From contig LUUF01000079.1 of assembly GCA_001644045.1 (NCBI GenBank), positions 186,001-250,000 of the forward strand: a DNA stretch of 64,000 nucleotides, given 5' to 3'. The notes under the pieces are model-generated. The model made no database searches and was not told the origin of the DNA. It worked only from the letters and a program-made list of their open reading frames with translations. Origin of the DNA: Methylomonas methanica (GTDB taxonomy: Bacteria; Pseudomonadota; Gammaproteobacteria; Methylococcales; Methylomonadaceae). Numbering within the stretch: the first letter of the stretch is position 1; each line of letters starts with the position of its first letter. Below, piece after piece: positions 1 through 10,025 of the stretch. A program made the position numbers and the translations under genes.

Positions 1-516
1 AGTTCTTTATCAACCTCCGACCGGCAAAGTATTCAGGATGAGATCAACGGCTTGGGCAAAAGTATCGATGGGATTGCCGGCAACACCCAGTTCAACGATC
101 AAAAACTGTTGGACGGCAGTTTCTCCGGCCAGTTGCAAATCGGCCCGAATGCCGGCGATACGCTTAGTTTAAGCCTGGGTAATGTTTCCAGTACGGCCTT
201 GGGCGTTTCGGGTCTGGATGTATCGAGCGCTGCCAATGCGACCAATGTGCTGGATACGATAGACAGCGCGATTAAAAACGTCGAGGACGTACAGAGCAAT
301 CTGGCAAGTACTGCCGCGGGCTTGAATTCGAATCTGGCAAATCTGAGCAGCAGCTACCAAAATCTAGCCGAAACCCGCAGCCGCATTCAGGATACCGATT
401 ACGCGCAAACGGCTGCCGAATTGAACCAAGGCAAGGTGCAAAATCAAGTGGCTAACTATGCGCTTAAGCTTTATCAAGACAATCAAAAAGCTTCTACATT
501 AGGCTTATTCAATTAA
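1..516 (+). CDS. Flagellin, C-terminal part (5' end outside window)
   Basis: The reading frame is already open at base 1 and gives 171 residues ending in a TAA. Early residues (TSDRQSIQDEI, then NTQFNDQKLLDG) match the helical N-terminal flagellin domain. The C-terminal stretch with RIQDTDYAQTAAEL matches the conserved C-terminal helix that packs in the filament core. The protein would be secreted through the flagellar type III apparatus and polymerise as filament. The last residues (YQDNQKASTLGLFN) differ from the usual enteric ending, so it may be a minor flagellin. The family call is secure; which flagellin copy it is cannot be told from this fragment. Confidence 0.9.
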   Translation, partial: SSLSTSDRQSIQDEINGLGKSIDGIAGNTQFNDQKLLDGSFSGQLQIGPNAGDTLSLSLGNVSSTALGVSGLDVSSAANATNVLDTIDSAIKNVEDVQSNLASTAAGLNSNLANLSSSYQNLAETRSRIQDTDYAQTAAELNQGKVQNQVANYALKLYQDNQKASTLGLFN

Positions 517-598
517 TAAACGGCTTATCCGCAAGGTCACCGATTTTTTTGCATGGTTGCCGGCCAGACTAGACTGTCCAGCAGTTTTTTACCTTGAT

Positions 599-3307
599 CT
601 AGCTTCGCCTCGCAAGCTTCCTAAGTTTGGCCGGCTCAGTTCTAAGCGGGAACAATGCAAAGCGCCGCACCAGCCATTTCCTGAATTCCTCCAGCACCAG
701 CATGCCGATCACGAACGGCAAGGTAAACAGCCAAACCTCGGAATCTATCGGTGCGGTGCCGAACAGGGCGTTACCCCAGGGTGTGTAGACTATCGCCAGG
801 ATCAACGTAATTTCCAACACGATACCGGACAGGATCAATTTATTGTCCAGTAGCAGCGTAGAGAGCAGGCCGCGTTGGCGCTGTTTGCAGATGAATACAT
901 TGGCAATCTGCATCATGATGATCGCGCTCAAGCAGGCGGTGGTGGCTTGCAGGTACAGCGGGTTATGGCTATGCAATATCTCGCCATAGTCCCAGCCGCC
1001 GCGATTCAATACAAAGAAAAACGCTGCCATCGCCGCGATGGCTTCCAGTAAGCCGAGAAAGCCGTAAGCCCTAGCCAGCAAGCGCCAGTCGATCAGCGAT
1101 TCCTTGTGCGAGCGCGGCGGTTTGCTCATCGCCGATGCGTCCGGTTTTTCCACGCCCAGGCCCAGTGCCGGCAGCATGTCGGTGCCTAGATCCACCGCCA
1201 GAATCTGGATGATGGTCAACGGCAGCGGAATCTTAAATAGCACGAAGGCCAGGTAAGGGATCAGTTCCGGGATGTTGGAGCTGAGGATATAGGTGAGGAA
1301 TTTGCGGATGTTGTCGAACACCGCCCGGCCTTCCTCGATCGCGGCGACGATGCTGGCGAAATTGTCGTCCAGCAAAATCATGTCCGCCGCTTCCTTGGCG
1401 ACATCGGTGCCTGCCTTGCCCATCGCGATGCCGATGTCGGCTTTCTTCAGGGCCGGTGCGTCGTTGACGCCGTCGCCGGTGACCGCGACCACGTGTTTCT
1501 TGCGTTGCAAGGCTTCGACAATATGCATTTTCTGGTCGGCGCCGACCCGAGCAAAAATGATTTCCGGCGCATCCAGTGCCACCTGCAATTGACTGGATGT
1601 GAGTTTTTTCAATTTGTCGCCGGTAATTACCTTGGGATTGTCCGATTTGACCAAATTGATTTGCCGGGCAATCGCCACCGCGGTATGCGGGTGGTCGCCG
1701 GTGATCATGATGACTTTGATGCCGGCCAGATGACATTGGGCGATGGCGTCCGCGACTTCGGGGCGCGGCGGATCTTCCAGGCCGACCAGGCCGCTGAAAA
1801 TCAACGCTTGTTCCGGGTATTTATCGACCGGCTCGGACAGCGGGCGATAGGCAAACGCCAATACCCGTAAACCTTGATCGGCCATGGTTTGCAGCGCTTT
1901 CAGCAGTTGTTGCCTATGCGCGTCGTCGAGTGTTTCTATCTGATCGTCAATGGCAATTTGCTTACACAATGGCAGCACCATTTCCAGCGCGCCCTTGCAA
2001 AACAGGTATTTACCGGCAGGGGTGTTGTGGATGGTCGACATGCGTTTGCGGTCGGTATCGAACGGCACTTCGCCGATCTTGGGATAATCGACCCGCATCC
2101 CCTGAGTATGCGCCATTGCCACCAGTGCCACTTCCATCGGATCGCCGAGCAAATCCTTGCCTTCCACCCGTTTCAGGTTATGGCACAAGGCCGCGTTGGC
2201 CAGGAACGCCGCATGATGTTGCAGGCTGTCGCTGCCCAAGCGCTCCGGTTGCCAATAGCGGTTGTCGATAAACAGCTGTTTAACGGCCATTCGATTTTGG
2301 GTCAGCGTACCGGTCTTGTCGGTGCAGATTACCGTCGTCGAGCCCAGGGTTTCCACCGACGGCAGATTGCGGATCAGCGCATGGCGTTTGGCCATGCGCT
2401 GGGTAGCCATCGCCAGCGACAGCGTGACGGTGGGCAGCAGGCCTTCCGGGACATTGGCGACGATGATGCCAATCGCGAACATGAAGTTTTCCCAAAACGT
2501 CAGGCCGATGATTTGCCCAATAAAGAAAAACACCATGCCCAACAGCAGGGCCAGCAAAGCCACGAAGCGGCTGAGCCGGCTGATTTGCAGTTGCAGCGGT
2601 GATTCGCTTTTGACGGTGATTTTTAGGGTATGGGCGATCTTGCCGAACTCGGTATGCATGCCGGTGGCAAAAACCAGCGCCTTGCCCTCGCCGGACACCA
2701 CCGAGGTACCGGCCAGCAGGATGTTGCGGCTTTGGTTGATGTCTTCAACATCGGATGCCAGCGCATCGCGGCCCTTGGGCAGCGATTCGCCGGTGATGGT
2801 GGCGTTATTCACCCGCAAGCCAAAGGCTTCCAGTAGCCGGCAATCGGCCGGCACATTGTCGCCTTCTTCCAGCACCAGCAGGTCGCCCGGCACCAACTCG
2901 TCGGCGAATACCAGGCTTAGTTCGCCGTCGCGGATCACTTTGACTTGATGCGGCAGCAGCTTTTGCAAGGCGGCGATTGCTTGTTCGGCCTGATGCCGCT
3001 GCCAGAACGAGAAACAGCCGTTGATTGCAATCACGCCCAGCACCGCGTAGCCCAAGGTTGCCATGCCTTCACCGGGTTGCTGGGATTCCGCGAAAAATGC
3101 CAATCCGGCCGCCAGCCATAAAATCAACGCAAAAAAGTGCAGAAACTCTTGCACAAACGCCAGTAGCGCGGATGGCTTTTTGCTTTCTTCAATGCGATTG
3201 AAGCCAAATTCGTGTAGACGGCCTTCAATGGCGGCATCGGCCAGGCCATCCATGCTGGAGCCTAAACTGTCCAGGGCTTCTTCGGGGGTTAGATGGTGGA
3301 TTTTCAT
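599..3307 (-). CDS. P2-type cation-transporting ATPase
   Basis: 902-residue inner-membrane ion pump. Visible motifs in order are a cation-ATPase N-terminal domain (about 1-75), the actuator motif TGES at 172-175, PEGLL at 287-291 in TM4, the phosphorylation motif DKTGTLT with Asp330, and the hinge GDGVNDAP near 610. A C-terminal membrane block carries DLGTDMLPALGLG. PEGLL (rather than PEGLP) and DLGTDM are features of the Na+/K+-ATPase-like P2C branch, so Na+, K+ or H+ are likelier substrates than Ca2+. The ion itself is not readable from sequence. It is convergent with the flagellin gene and has no partner gene on its strand, as expected for a one-subunit pump. Confidence 0.92.
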   Translation of the reverse strand: MKIHHLTPEEALDSLGSSMDGLADAAIEGRLHEFGFNRIEESKKPSALLAFVQEFLHFFALILWLAAGLAFFAESQQPGEGMATLGYAVLGVIAINGCFSFWQRHQAEQAIAALQKLLPHQVKVIRDGELSLVFADELVPGDLLVLEEGDNVPADCRLLEAFGLRVNNATITGESLPKGRDALASDVEDINQSRNILLAGTSVVSGEGKALVFATGMHTEFGKIAHTLKITVKSESPLQLQISRLSRFVALLALLLGMVFFFIGQIIGLTFWENFMFAIGIIVANVPEGLLPTVTLSLAMATQRMAKRHALIRNLPSVETLGSTTVICTDKTGTLTQNRMAVKQLFIDNRYWQPERLGSDSLQHHAAFLANAALCHNLKRVEGKDLLGDPMEVALVAMAHTQGMRVDYPKIGEVPFDTDRKRMSTIHNTPAGKYLFCKGALEMVLPLCKQIAIDDQIETLDDAHRQQLLKALQTMADQGLRVLAFAYRPLSEPVDKYPEQALIFSGLVGLEDPPRPEVADAIAQCHLAGIKVIMITGDHPHTAVAIARQINLVKSDNPKVITGDKLKKLTSSQLQVALDAPEIIFARVGADQKMHIVEALQRKKHVVAVTGDGVNDAPALKKADIGIAMGKAGTDVAKEAADMILLDDNFASIVAAIEEGRAVFDNIRKFLTYILSSNIPELIPYLAFVLFKIPLPLTIIQILAVDLGTDMLPALGLGVEKPDASAMSKPPRSHKESLIDWRLLARAYGFLGLLEAIAAMAAFFFVLNRGGWDYGEILHSHNPLYLQATTACLSAIIMMQIANVFICKQRQRGLLSTLLLDNKLILSGIVLEITLILAIVYTPWGNALFGTAPIDSEVWLFTLPFVIGMLVLEEFRKWLVRRFALFPLRTEPAKLRKLARRS

Positions 3308-3456
3308 GATCGTAATCCGATAAGCGAGTTAAGTCGGGCAGTTTAGAACGAATCGGATTATTTCCGATATGCGCGGCGGCCTATTCTTCATCGTGCTTGT
3401 GTTTTAGGACGCATAGCAGGCAAACTTCACGCATTTTTTATGTGTACAGGAAGCAG

Positions 3457-4662
3457 ATGAGCGTGAATTGCCAATATTCTCTCGTGTCGTTCGCCGTCAG
3501 GTGTTTGGTTATGCTGATTTTATGCGGTCTGCAAGGGTGCTTTTCGCCGCTGGCGCTGGATAGGGCGGTTGTCGAATACGACAAGGTTACCACCGATATT
3601 TTGTCGAAACAGTTGTTGCTGAATATAGGCCGTGCCCATCAGCACCAACCCATGCATTTCACTGGTGTTTCGAACATCGCCGCCACGTTTAATTTTCAAT
3701 TCAATGCCGGAGCCACGCCGGCCTTTACCGGTGAAGTCGGTTCGGTGATGACGCCGGTATTTGGCGGCACGATGTCGGAAAATCCGACTATCAGTATCGT
3801 ACCCATCGAAGGCGAAGAGTTTACCCGGCGCTTGTTGACGCCGTTTCAGGAAAACAAACTGACCATGTTGTTGCGGCAAGGCGTGGACGTGGATTTGGTG
3901 CTGCGTCTGCTTGCCGGCGAGCTGCGGCTGAATGGCGGCGAGCAGGCCGGCGTGTACTTGAACAAACCCACGGATGGCGACGGTTATAGGCTGTTCCGCC
4001 AAGCGGTGCTGCATTTGTCGTCCATCCAGGACAGCCATAAGCTGTTTGTGGAGCCGTTGATGTTCAGTCGTAGCTGGAGCCTGCCAGCCGAGTCGCTAAA
4101 CGCCGAACAATTGGCAGCCTTGCAAAAAGACTATAAGGTTGAGTTTAGTGCCAACCAAAAACAAGTGACCTTAACCAGGCGGTTGACCGGGCGGATATTA
4201 TTGACCAATTACGATCCCGCAATATTGAGCAATGAAGAGCGGGTGCGTTTGCATGAAGAAGCCGATCAAGGCGCCGAGAACGATGTCAGCGTCGATATTC
4301 GTGCCGGCTATCCTGGCGGTGAGTGGCCGCTACATGGAGTGTTTCGCTTGCGCAGTTTTCACAATGTATTGAATTTTATCGGCCAAACGATAAGCGGCGA
4401 CCCGGAGTATCCTGTCGATAAACATCCGCAAACGCCTTCGGTTAGGGAGAATCCGGTGAAAACCATGGCCTTGCTGGTCAGCGAAGACGAGCCTTCCTCA
4501 ACCGATATTAGCGTGCGTTTCGGCGACAATTACTATGCCTTGCAGCCGGAAACCGGCTATCAATGGAATCGGGAAGGTTTTAGATTGTTATGCCAGATTT
4601 TTCAAATGACCATGACCGATCTGGCGCGTAAGGGTGCGCCGGAAATTACTATTTCCAAATAA
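3457..4662 (+). CDS. Outer-membrane or periplasmic lipoprotein of unknown function
   Basis: 401 residues. An open frame extends upstream to 3397, but the ATG at 3457 gives a textbook lipoprotein signal: a hydrophobic run ending in LQGC, making Cys28 the lipidated residue. The mature part has no motif I recognise. It is rich in beta-type segments and carries no catalytic signature. It ends 12 bases before the corA-like gene on the same strand, so the two are probably co-transcribed. A role supporting divalent-metal uptake is only an inference from this spacing. Confidence 0.8.
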   Translation: MSVNCQYSLVSFAVRCLVMLILCGLQGCFSPLALDRAVVEYDKVTTDILSKQLLLNIGRAHQHQPMHFTGVSNIAATFNFQFNAGATPAFTGEVGSVMTPVFGGTMSENPTISIVPIEGEEFTRRLLTPFQENKLTMLLRQGVDVDLVLRLLAGELRLNGGEQAGVYLNKPTDGDGYRLFRQAVLHLSSIQDSHKLFVEPLMFSRSWSLPAESLNAEQLAALQKDYKVEFSANQKQVTLTRRLTGRILLTNYDPAILSNEERVRLHEEADQGAENDVSVDIRAGYPGGEWPLHGVFRLRSFHNVLNFIGQTISGDPEYPVDKHPQTPSVRENPVKTMALLVSEDEPSSTDISVRFGDNYYALQPETGYQWNREGFRLLCQIFQMTMTDLARKGAPEITISK

Positions 4663-4674
4663 ACGGGAGATATT

Positions 4675-5664
4675 TTGAGCGAGATTATCGATAAAAACAT
4701 GGTGATGCGCTGTGTGGCCTATCAAAAAGGCATGGGCATCGGCGACGTCACCATCGAAGACATCAGCGATGTGTTGCTGAAGGAGGATACCTTTATTTGG
4801 TTGGGCTTGCGCGAGGCCGACACCGAGATATTGAGAAAAATTCAGCAGGAATTTGGTTTGCACGAACTGGCCATCGAAGATGCCTGCGCCGCGCACCAAC
4901 GGCCGAAAATCGAGGAGTACGGCGATTCGCTGTTTATCGTGCTGCATACTGCGGAATTGGCGGATAAAAACGTCGAATTCGGCGAGACGCACATTTTTAT
5001 GGGGCCGCGTTTTTTGGTCACCGTGCGCCACGGTGCATCGCAGAGTCTGAGCAAGGTACGCGAGCGTTGCCAGGCCATGCCGCACCAACTGAGCAAGGGG
5101 CCGGGCTTTGCCCTGTATTCGATTATGGATTTCATCGTCGATAATTACATGGTGGCGATTGCCGGCTTGCAAGACCGCTTCGATGTGCTGGAATCGGCGA
5201 TATTTCAGTATCGGCCCAGCCGGCAAACCATGGAAGACCTATATGAGTTAAAACGCGAATTATTGTTGTTGGAAGGCGCTATTAATCCGGTGATCGACAT
5301 CTGTAACGAGTTGATGCGCTTTCATGGCGGCCTGATACATAAGGACGTGCGAGTGTATTTTCGCGACATCGCCGATCACATCAAACGCGTCGATCAGGCT
5401 ATCCACGGCATGCGCGAGATGCTGTTGGCGGCGATGCAGGTGCATTTGACCTTCGAAACGGTGCGCCAAAACGAGGTGGTCAAACGCTTGGCCGGTTGGG
5501 GCGCGATTTTGGCGATACCGACCATGGTATTCAGTTGGTACGGCATGAACTTCCGGCATATGCCGGAGCTGGATTGGCCCTATAGTTATCCCTTGGTCGT
5601 TGGCGGCGTGGCGCTGTGCAGCTTGGCGCTGTATTTACGCTTGAAGCGGGCGGGGTGGTTGTAA
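4675..5664 (+). CDS. corA: CorA-family Mg2+/divalent cation transporter
   Basis: 329 residues, starting at TTG with GGGAGA upstream. The long soluble N-terminal domain (about 1-265) is followed by two C-terminal membrane helices. The signature GMN sits at 290-292 at the end of the first helix, as in CorA channels; the second helix is about 303-321. CorA pentamers conduct Mg2+ (also Co2+ or Ni2+) through the inner membrane. The soluble part is typical, with the periplasmic loop sequence after GMN being RHMPELDWPYSYP. It follows the lipoprotein gene closely. The related Zn2+ exporter ZntB shares this fold, so the ion is not certain. Confidence 0.9.
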   Translation: MSEIIDKNMVMRCVAYQKGMGIGDVTIEDISDVLLKEDTFIWLGLREADTEILRKIQQEFGLHELAIEDACAAHQRPKIEEYGDSLFIVLHTAELADKNVEFGETHIFMGPRFLVTVRHGASQSLSKVRERCQAMPHQLSKGPGFALYSIMDFIVDNYMVAIAGLQDRFDVLESAIFQYRPSRQTMEDLYELKRELLLLEGAINPVIDICNELMRFHGGLIHKDVRVYFRDIADHIKRVDQAIHGMREMLLAAMQVHLTFETVRQNEVVKRLAGWGAILAIPTMVFSWYGMNFRHMPELDWPYSYPLVVGGVALCSLALYLRLKRAGWL

Positions 5665-5724
5665 GGTGCTAGTCAGTCCTTAAACGCCTGTGGTCAAATT
5701 AATAAGTAAACGTCCAGAAGTGTA

Positions 5725-6270
5725 TCAGTTAGCGCTGGCTTGCAACTGCTTCAGCATTTCCGCGACGCGTTTGGCATCCAATGCGGGGTCAACGTCGTCA
5801 TCGATGCGGCGTATCGTTAAGTTGGGATCGACGATGAAGGTCCAGCGTTTTGCCATGTTCAATATCGGCATTTTTACGCCGTAGGCTTCGCTGACCTTGG
5901 CATCCTGATCGGACAACAGCGAGAATGTAAGTTTGTGTTGCTGATGAAACGCTAGCAGATCCTTGACGTCATCAGTGCTAATCCCGTACACCTCGGCATT
6001 TTGATCGCGGATCAGTTTGATGGCGTCGCGAAAAGCGCAGGCTTGCGTGGTACATCCCGGCGTTCCGGCTTTGGGATAAAAATACAACACAGTCCATCCT
6101 TTACCTTGTCGAGCAGCTAGACTTATCTGGTTGCCGTCCTGTGATGGCAATTGAAATAACGGCGCCGGTTGGCCGGGCTGCAAAGCGTCGGCTTGGGCCG
6201 TTAAGGTAAATGTCGAGCACACCAATACGATCAGCAGTAAGCGCTTGAAAGTCGAATCGAGTTTTTGCAT
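5725..6270 (-). CDS. Exported peroxiredoxin, Bcp/PrxQ type
   Basis: 181 residues. An N-terminal signal peptide (about 1-27, ending TAQA) directs it to the periplasm. The thioredoxin fold carries GTPGCTTQACAFRD with the peroxidatic Cys73 and a second Cys78 five residues on, the PrxQ/Bcp arrangement. It would reduce hydrogen peroxide or organic hydroperoxides using a periplasmic thiol donor. Most Bcp proteins are cytosolic, so the signal peptide is notable. It is monocistronic and convergent with corA; no clear terminator is visible in the 60-base gap. Confidence 0.9.
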   Translation of the reverse strand: MQKLDSTFKRLLLIVLVCSTFTLTAQADALQPGQPAPLFQLPSQDGNQISLAARQGKGWTVLYFYPKAGTPGCTTQACAFRDAIKLIRDQNAEVYGISTDDVKDLLAFHQQHKLTFSLLSDQDAKVSEAYGVKMPILNMAKRWTFIVDPNLTIRRIDDDVDPALDAKRVAEMLKQLQASAN

Positions 6271-6617
6271 GGAGAATCTCCGTTAGATAGTAATCTGAGT
6301 AATGGCAAGCCCTTACTTTTTCAGGAAAGCGAAAACTATAGTGCTGTAAGCATGGCCTGGGCGCTACTGGTATTTGTCGTTGCGAGTATTCCCTGAAAAG
6401 CAGTTAACACAATGTAGGTTAAGAATTGGGGGGCGATACGGCGGCCGATATTTTGGTACGCCGGTGTTTTCTCTATTCTTTGCTGAATACTTGGCAGGCT
6501 AGCGTTTAGTATTAGGTGTAGAATAATCACGTAAAAACTATCTGGTTTCTATTCGGTCATCTCAATATTTTTGCAAGACTGGTGTCTATTTTGGCGCCGA
6601 GCTATGGAAGACGCGCA
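6271..6617. other. Intergenic region between divergent prx and c-di-GMP genes
   Basis: 347 bases between divergently transcribed genes, so it should hold both promoters. It includes a 64-codon minus-strand open frame (6336-6530) without a ribosome site or recognisable protein, which I do not accept as a gene. I see no strong operator or hairpin. Confidence 0.5.
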
Positions 6618-9600
6618 ATGAATCGTCCGCATAATTTTTCTCGCTTCTCCCGAAGCGTGTGGCTTACCGCAGCCACGTTTGCGGTATTTGTCGTCGTGTT
6701 TGCAATATACGTACGCTCGGAAAAGCTGATAGACCGTGCCAACGAATTGCGTCTGCAATCGTATGTCCTGATGGACGAATTACGCCAGTCGTCAGACTAT
6801 TTATCGCAAATGGCGCGCAGTTATGTTGTTACCGGCGATCCAATCTACAAACAATACTTTCAAGACATTATCGATATACGCGAAGGCAAGCAGCCGCGAC
6901 CGCTGAATTATCACGATGTCTACTGGGATTTGGCGATAGCCGATGCCAGAGCACTGCACCCATCCAGCGGCCAGACCATTGCCTTATTGGAGCTGATGCG
7001 TCAAGCCGGGTTTGCCGAGCCGGAGTTGGCTAAGATGGTGGAGGCGAGCGCTTATTCGGATGCGCTAACCGTTACCGAGCGCGCGGCGATGGCTATGGTC
7101 GAAGCAAATCACGCTGACATCGAGATCAAACGCAATCAAGCCAGTCTATTGTTGCACGATGAGGCCTATCATCAGGCTAAAGCCAATATCATGAGATCAA
7201 TCGGCGAGGCCTATCGACTGATGGATAGGCGTACGCTGCAGGCGGTGAGTGCCAAGGAAACCGCCGCATTGTGGATACGTTGCGTATTTGTGCTGCTCGG
7301 AATCGTGTCGATGCTGATGCTTTGGAGAGTTCACCGCACTCTGCACGCCACTCTGGGCGTGTCGGTGGATGAACTGCACTCGCTGATAATTCGGTTAGGC
7401 CAGGGCGACTTTTCCGAAACCGTGCCCAATATTGATAGTGTGCAAAACAGCGTGGTGGCTTGGCTGTCGGAAACCCAGTTAAACTTGGCTCGAATCGACA
7501 CCGAACGCCGGGCGGCCGAAGCGAAAAACCAGCGTCTTACCCAGTTGTATGCGGCGCTGAGCCAATGTAATCAGGCTATTGTACGTTGCACCAGCGAAGC
7601 CGAATTATTTCCGCAAATCTGCCGCGATGTGGTGATCTTCGGCGGAATGCAGATGGCTTGGATCGGTATGTTGGAAGACGCCAGCCAATCGATTAAGCCG
7701 GTAGCGTCCTACGGAAGCGGTAGCGAATATCTGCGTAGCATTGAAATATCGATAGACGGGAATTTGCCGACGGGATGCGGACCTACCGGCACCGCGGTAC
7801 GTGAAGACCAACCTTTTTGGTGTCAGGATTTTCAGCATGATCCCGCCACGATAGCGTGGCACGAGCGTGGCGGCAAATTCGATTGGAAAGCGTCCGCGGC
7901 CTTGCCATTGCATCTGCAAGGCAAGACCATTGGCGCGTTTATGTTGTATGCGGATACCGTCAATGCTTTTGACGATGCCGCGCGCAATCTGCTGTTGGAA
8001 ATGGCCATGGACATCGACCATGCCTTGAATGGTTTTCAGCGTGAGACCGAACGTTTTCAAGCCCAGCAAATGGAAAGTTTTCGTATATTCATGCTTGAAC
8101 GTCTCAATGGCAATGTGTCGTTGATGGATATTTTGCGGGACGTGGTAACGGAACTTGAAAGTATGCTGGCCGGTAGCCTTTGTTCGATTTTGCTGGTGGA
8201 TGACGATCAGCGGTTACGGAAAGGCGCCGCGCCCAGCCTGCCGGATTTTTACAATCAAGCGATCGATGGCCTAAAAATAGGCGCCGGGCTTGGGTCGTGC
8301 GGCAATACGGCTTACACGGGGCAGCGCACTATTGTCGAGAATATCGCCAACCATCCGTTCTGGCAGTCTTATCTGCCGCTAGCGGAGCGGGCAGGATTGG
8401 CTGCATGCTGGTCGGAACCCATTTTCTCCTCCAGCAAAAAAGTCCTGGGTACTTTCGCGATATATCACCGTCATCCCGCAGTGCCGGACAAACACGAACT
8501 GCGCTTGCTGGAGATGGTGGCGCATTTTGTGGCATTGGCCATCGAACGCAAGCAAGCCCAGGAACACATTTATTATCTGGCCAATTACGATCCGCTGACA
8601 GGCTTGCCGAATCGCAGTCAGTTGGACGATCATCTGAAATACGCCTTGAGTTTGGCAAAGCGCAGCAACGGCCATTTGGCGCTGATGTTTCTCGATCTCG
8701 ATCATTTTAAAGACATTAACGATACGCTGGGCCACAGCGTGGGCGACGCGTTGCTGGTGGAATTGGCCAAGCGGCTGTGCGCCGTGCTGCGCGAGGAAGA
8801 TACCGTGACGCGCTTGGGCGGCGACGAATTCATTTTCCTATTACCCGGTACCGATGCCGACGGTGCGGCCAATGTCGCGCAAAAATTGCTGGATGCCATC
8901 GCCGAACCTTATCGTATCGAGCAATTCGATTTGACGATGAGCGCATCGATAGGGATAGCGTTGTATCCGCACGACGGCGAGGACTTGGAAAGCCTGTCTA
9001 AAAGTGCCGATATAGCGATGTACCGAGTCAAAACGGACGGTCGGCACGGTTACCGCTTTTTTACGCCGGAAATGCATGCCCGCGCTCAGCGCAATCTGCA
9101 GCTGGTTAATGCGTTGCGCTATGCCTTGGATCGCCGGCAACTAAATGTCTATTATCAACCGCAAGCGGATATGCATAGCGGGCGAGTGATCGGCGCGGAG
9201 GCATTGTTGCGTTGGAATCATCCCGAGTTTGGCATGGTTTCACCGGCCGAATTCATTCCTGTTGCGGAAGACAGCGGGCTGATTCTGCCGATAGGCGAGT
9301 GGGTGTTGCAAACCGCCGTGCGGCAAGCTAAAACCTGGCTGGCCCAAGGCTTGGGGCCGTTGACGATGGCGGTTAATCTGTCGGCTGCTCAATTTAGTCA
9401 TCCGGCCTTGCCGGATGTAGTCACGCGCATACTCGCTGAAGAAGGCTTGCCGCCGGAGTATCTGGAGCTGGAATTGACCGAAGGGGTGTCGATGCAAAAC
9501 CCCGAAGCCGCGATTGCGGTGATGAATAATCTGCATCAACGCGGCGTGCGCATGTCTATCGACGACTTCGGCACCGGTTATTCGTCGTTGAGTTATCTTA

Positions 9601-9881
9601 AGAAATTTAAAGTATACAAGTTGAAGATCGACCAATCCTTCGTACGCGACATCAGTACCGATTCGGAAGATAAAGCCATCGTCAGCGCGGTGATCAGTCT
9701 GGCCGGCAGCTTGGGTTTGCGGACCATAGCCGAAGGTGTGGAAACGATAGAACAACGGGAGTTTCTGCGCGAGCAGGGCTGCCAGGAGATTCAAGGCTAT
9801 TTATTCGGCAAGCCCATGCCTAGCGAACAATTCGAGGTGTTTTTGCGGCAGAGCACAGTCTATTCGGCCTCAGCGTTTTGA
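6618..9881 (+). CDS. Membrane-bound GAF-GGDEF-EAL protein (c-di-GMP turnover)
   Basis: 1087 residues from the ATG at 6618; an open frame begins 36 bases earlier without a better start. A first membrane helix (about 12-30), a periplasmic helical sensor region and a second helix (about 220-240) lead to a HAMP-like linker. Two GAF-like domains (about 300-470 and 490-655) follow. The GGDEF motif is intact at 734-738, so diguanylate cyclase activity is possible. The EAL domain carries EALLRW at 861 plus the DDFGTGYSSL and KLKIDQSFV motifs, so phosphodiesterase activity is possible too. Which activity dominates cannot be read. It stands alone, transcribed away from the peroxiredoxin. Confidence 0.93.
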   Translation: MNRPHNFSRFSRSVWLTAATFAVFVVVFAIYVRSEKLIDRANELRLQSYVLMDELRQSSDYLSQMARSYVVTGDPIYKQYFQDIIDIREGKQPRPLNYHDVYWDLAIADARALHPSSGQTIALLELMRQAGFAEPELAKMVEASAYSDALTVTERAAMAMVEANHADIEIKRNQASLLLHDEAYHQAKANIMRSIGEAYRLMDRRTLQAVSAKETAALWIRCVFVLLGIVSMLMLWRVHRTLHATLGVSVDELHSLIIRLGQGDFSETVPNIDSVQNSVVAWLSETQLNLARIDTERRAAEAKNQRLTQLYAALSQCNQAIVRCTSEAELFPQICRDVVIFGGMQMAWIGMLEDASQSIKPVASYGSGSEYLRSIEISIDGNLPTGCGPTGTAVREDQPFWCQDFQHDPATIAWHERGGKFDWKASAALPLHLQGKTIGAFMLYADTVNAFDDAARNLLLEMAMDIDHALNGFQRETERFQAQQMESFRIFMLERLNGNVSLMDILRDVVTELESMLAGSLCSILLVDDDQRLRKGAAPSLPDFYNQAIDGLKIGAGLGSCGNTAYTGQRTIVENIANHPFWQSYLPLAERAGLAACWSEPIFSSSKKVLGTFAIYHRHPAVPDKHELRLLEMVAHFVALAIERKQAQEHIYYLANYDPLTGLPNRSQLDDHLKYALSLAKRSNGHLALMFLDLDHFKDINDTLGHSVGDALLVELAKRLCAVLREEDTVTRLGGDEFIFLLPGTDADGAANVAQKLLDAIAEPYRIEQFDLTMSASIGIALYPHDGEDLESLSKSADIAMYRVKTDGRHGYRFFTPEMHARAQRNLQLVNALRYALDRRQLNVYYQPQADMHSGRVIGAEALLRWNHPEFGMVSPAEFIPVAEDSGLILPIGEWVLQTAVRQAKTWLAQGLGPLTMAVNLSAAQFSHPALPDVVTRILAEEGLPPEYLELELTEGVSMQNPEAAIAVMNNLHQRGVRMSIDDFGTGYSSLSYLKKFKVYKLKIDQSFVRDISTDSEDKAIVSAVISLAGSLGLRTIAEGVETIEQREFLREQGCQEIQGYLFGKPMPSEQFEVFLRQSTVYSASAF

Positions 9882-10025
9882 ATGACGTTTCGGCGCTGAT
9901 AAGCGTGGCGGATAAATTGACGAAATGGCCGACTGCGTTCATGCTTGATCACCGAATGCCGGGGCGCTCAAGGGATTGTACATTTCCTAGTCCCGATTTT
10001 TCGCAGACTTAACAGGAGCCAGTCC

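Noticed and set aside
557-853. 98-codon plus-strand ORF over the 3' part of the P-type ATPase gene
   Set aside because: It is antisense to a clear protein and has no protein-like signature.
6336-6530. 64-codon minus-strand ORF between the peroxiredoxin and GGDEF-EAL genes
   Set aside because: No ribosome site, no recognisable protein pattern, and it lies in a likely divergent promoter region.
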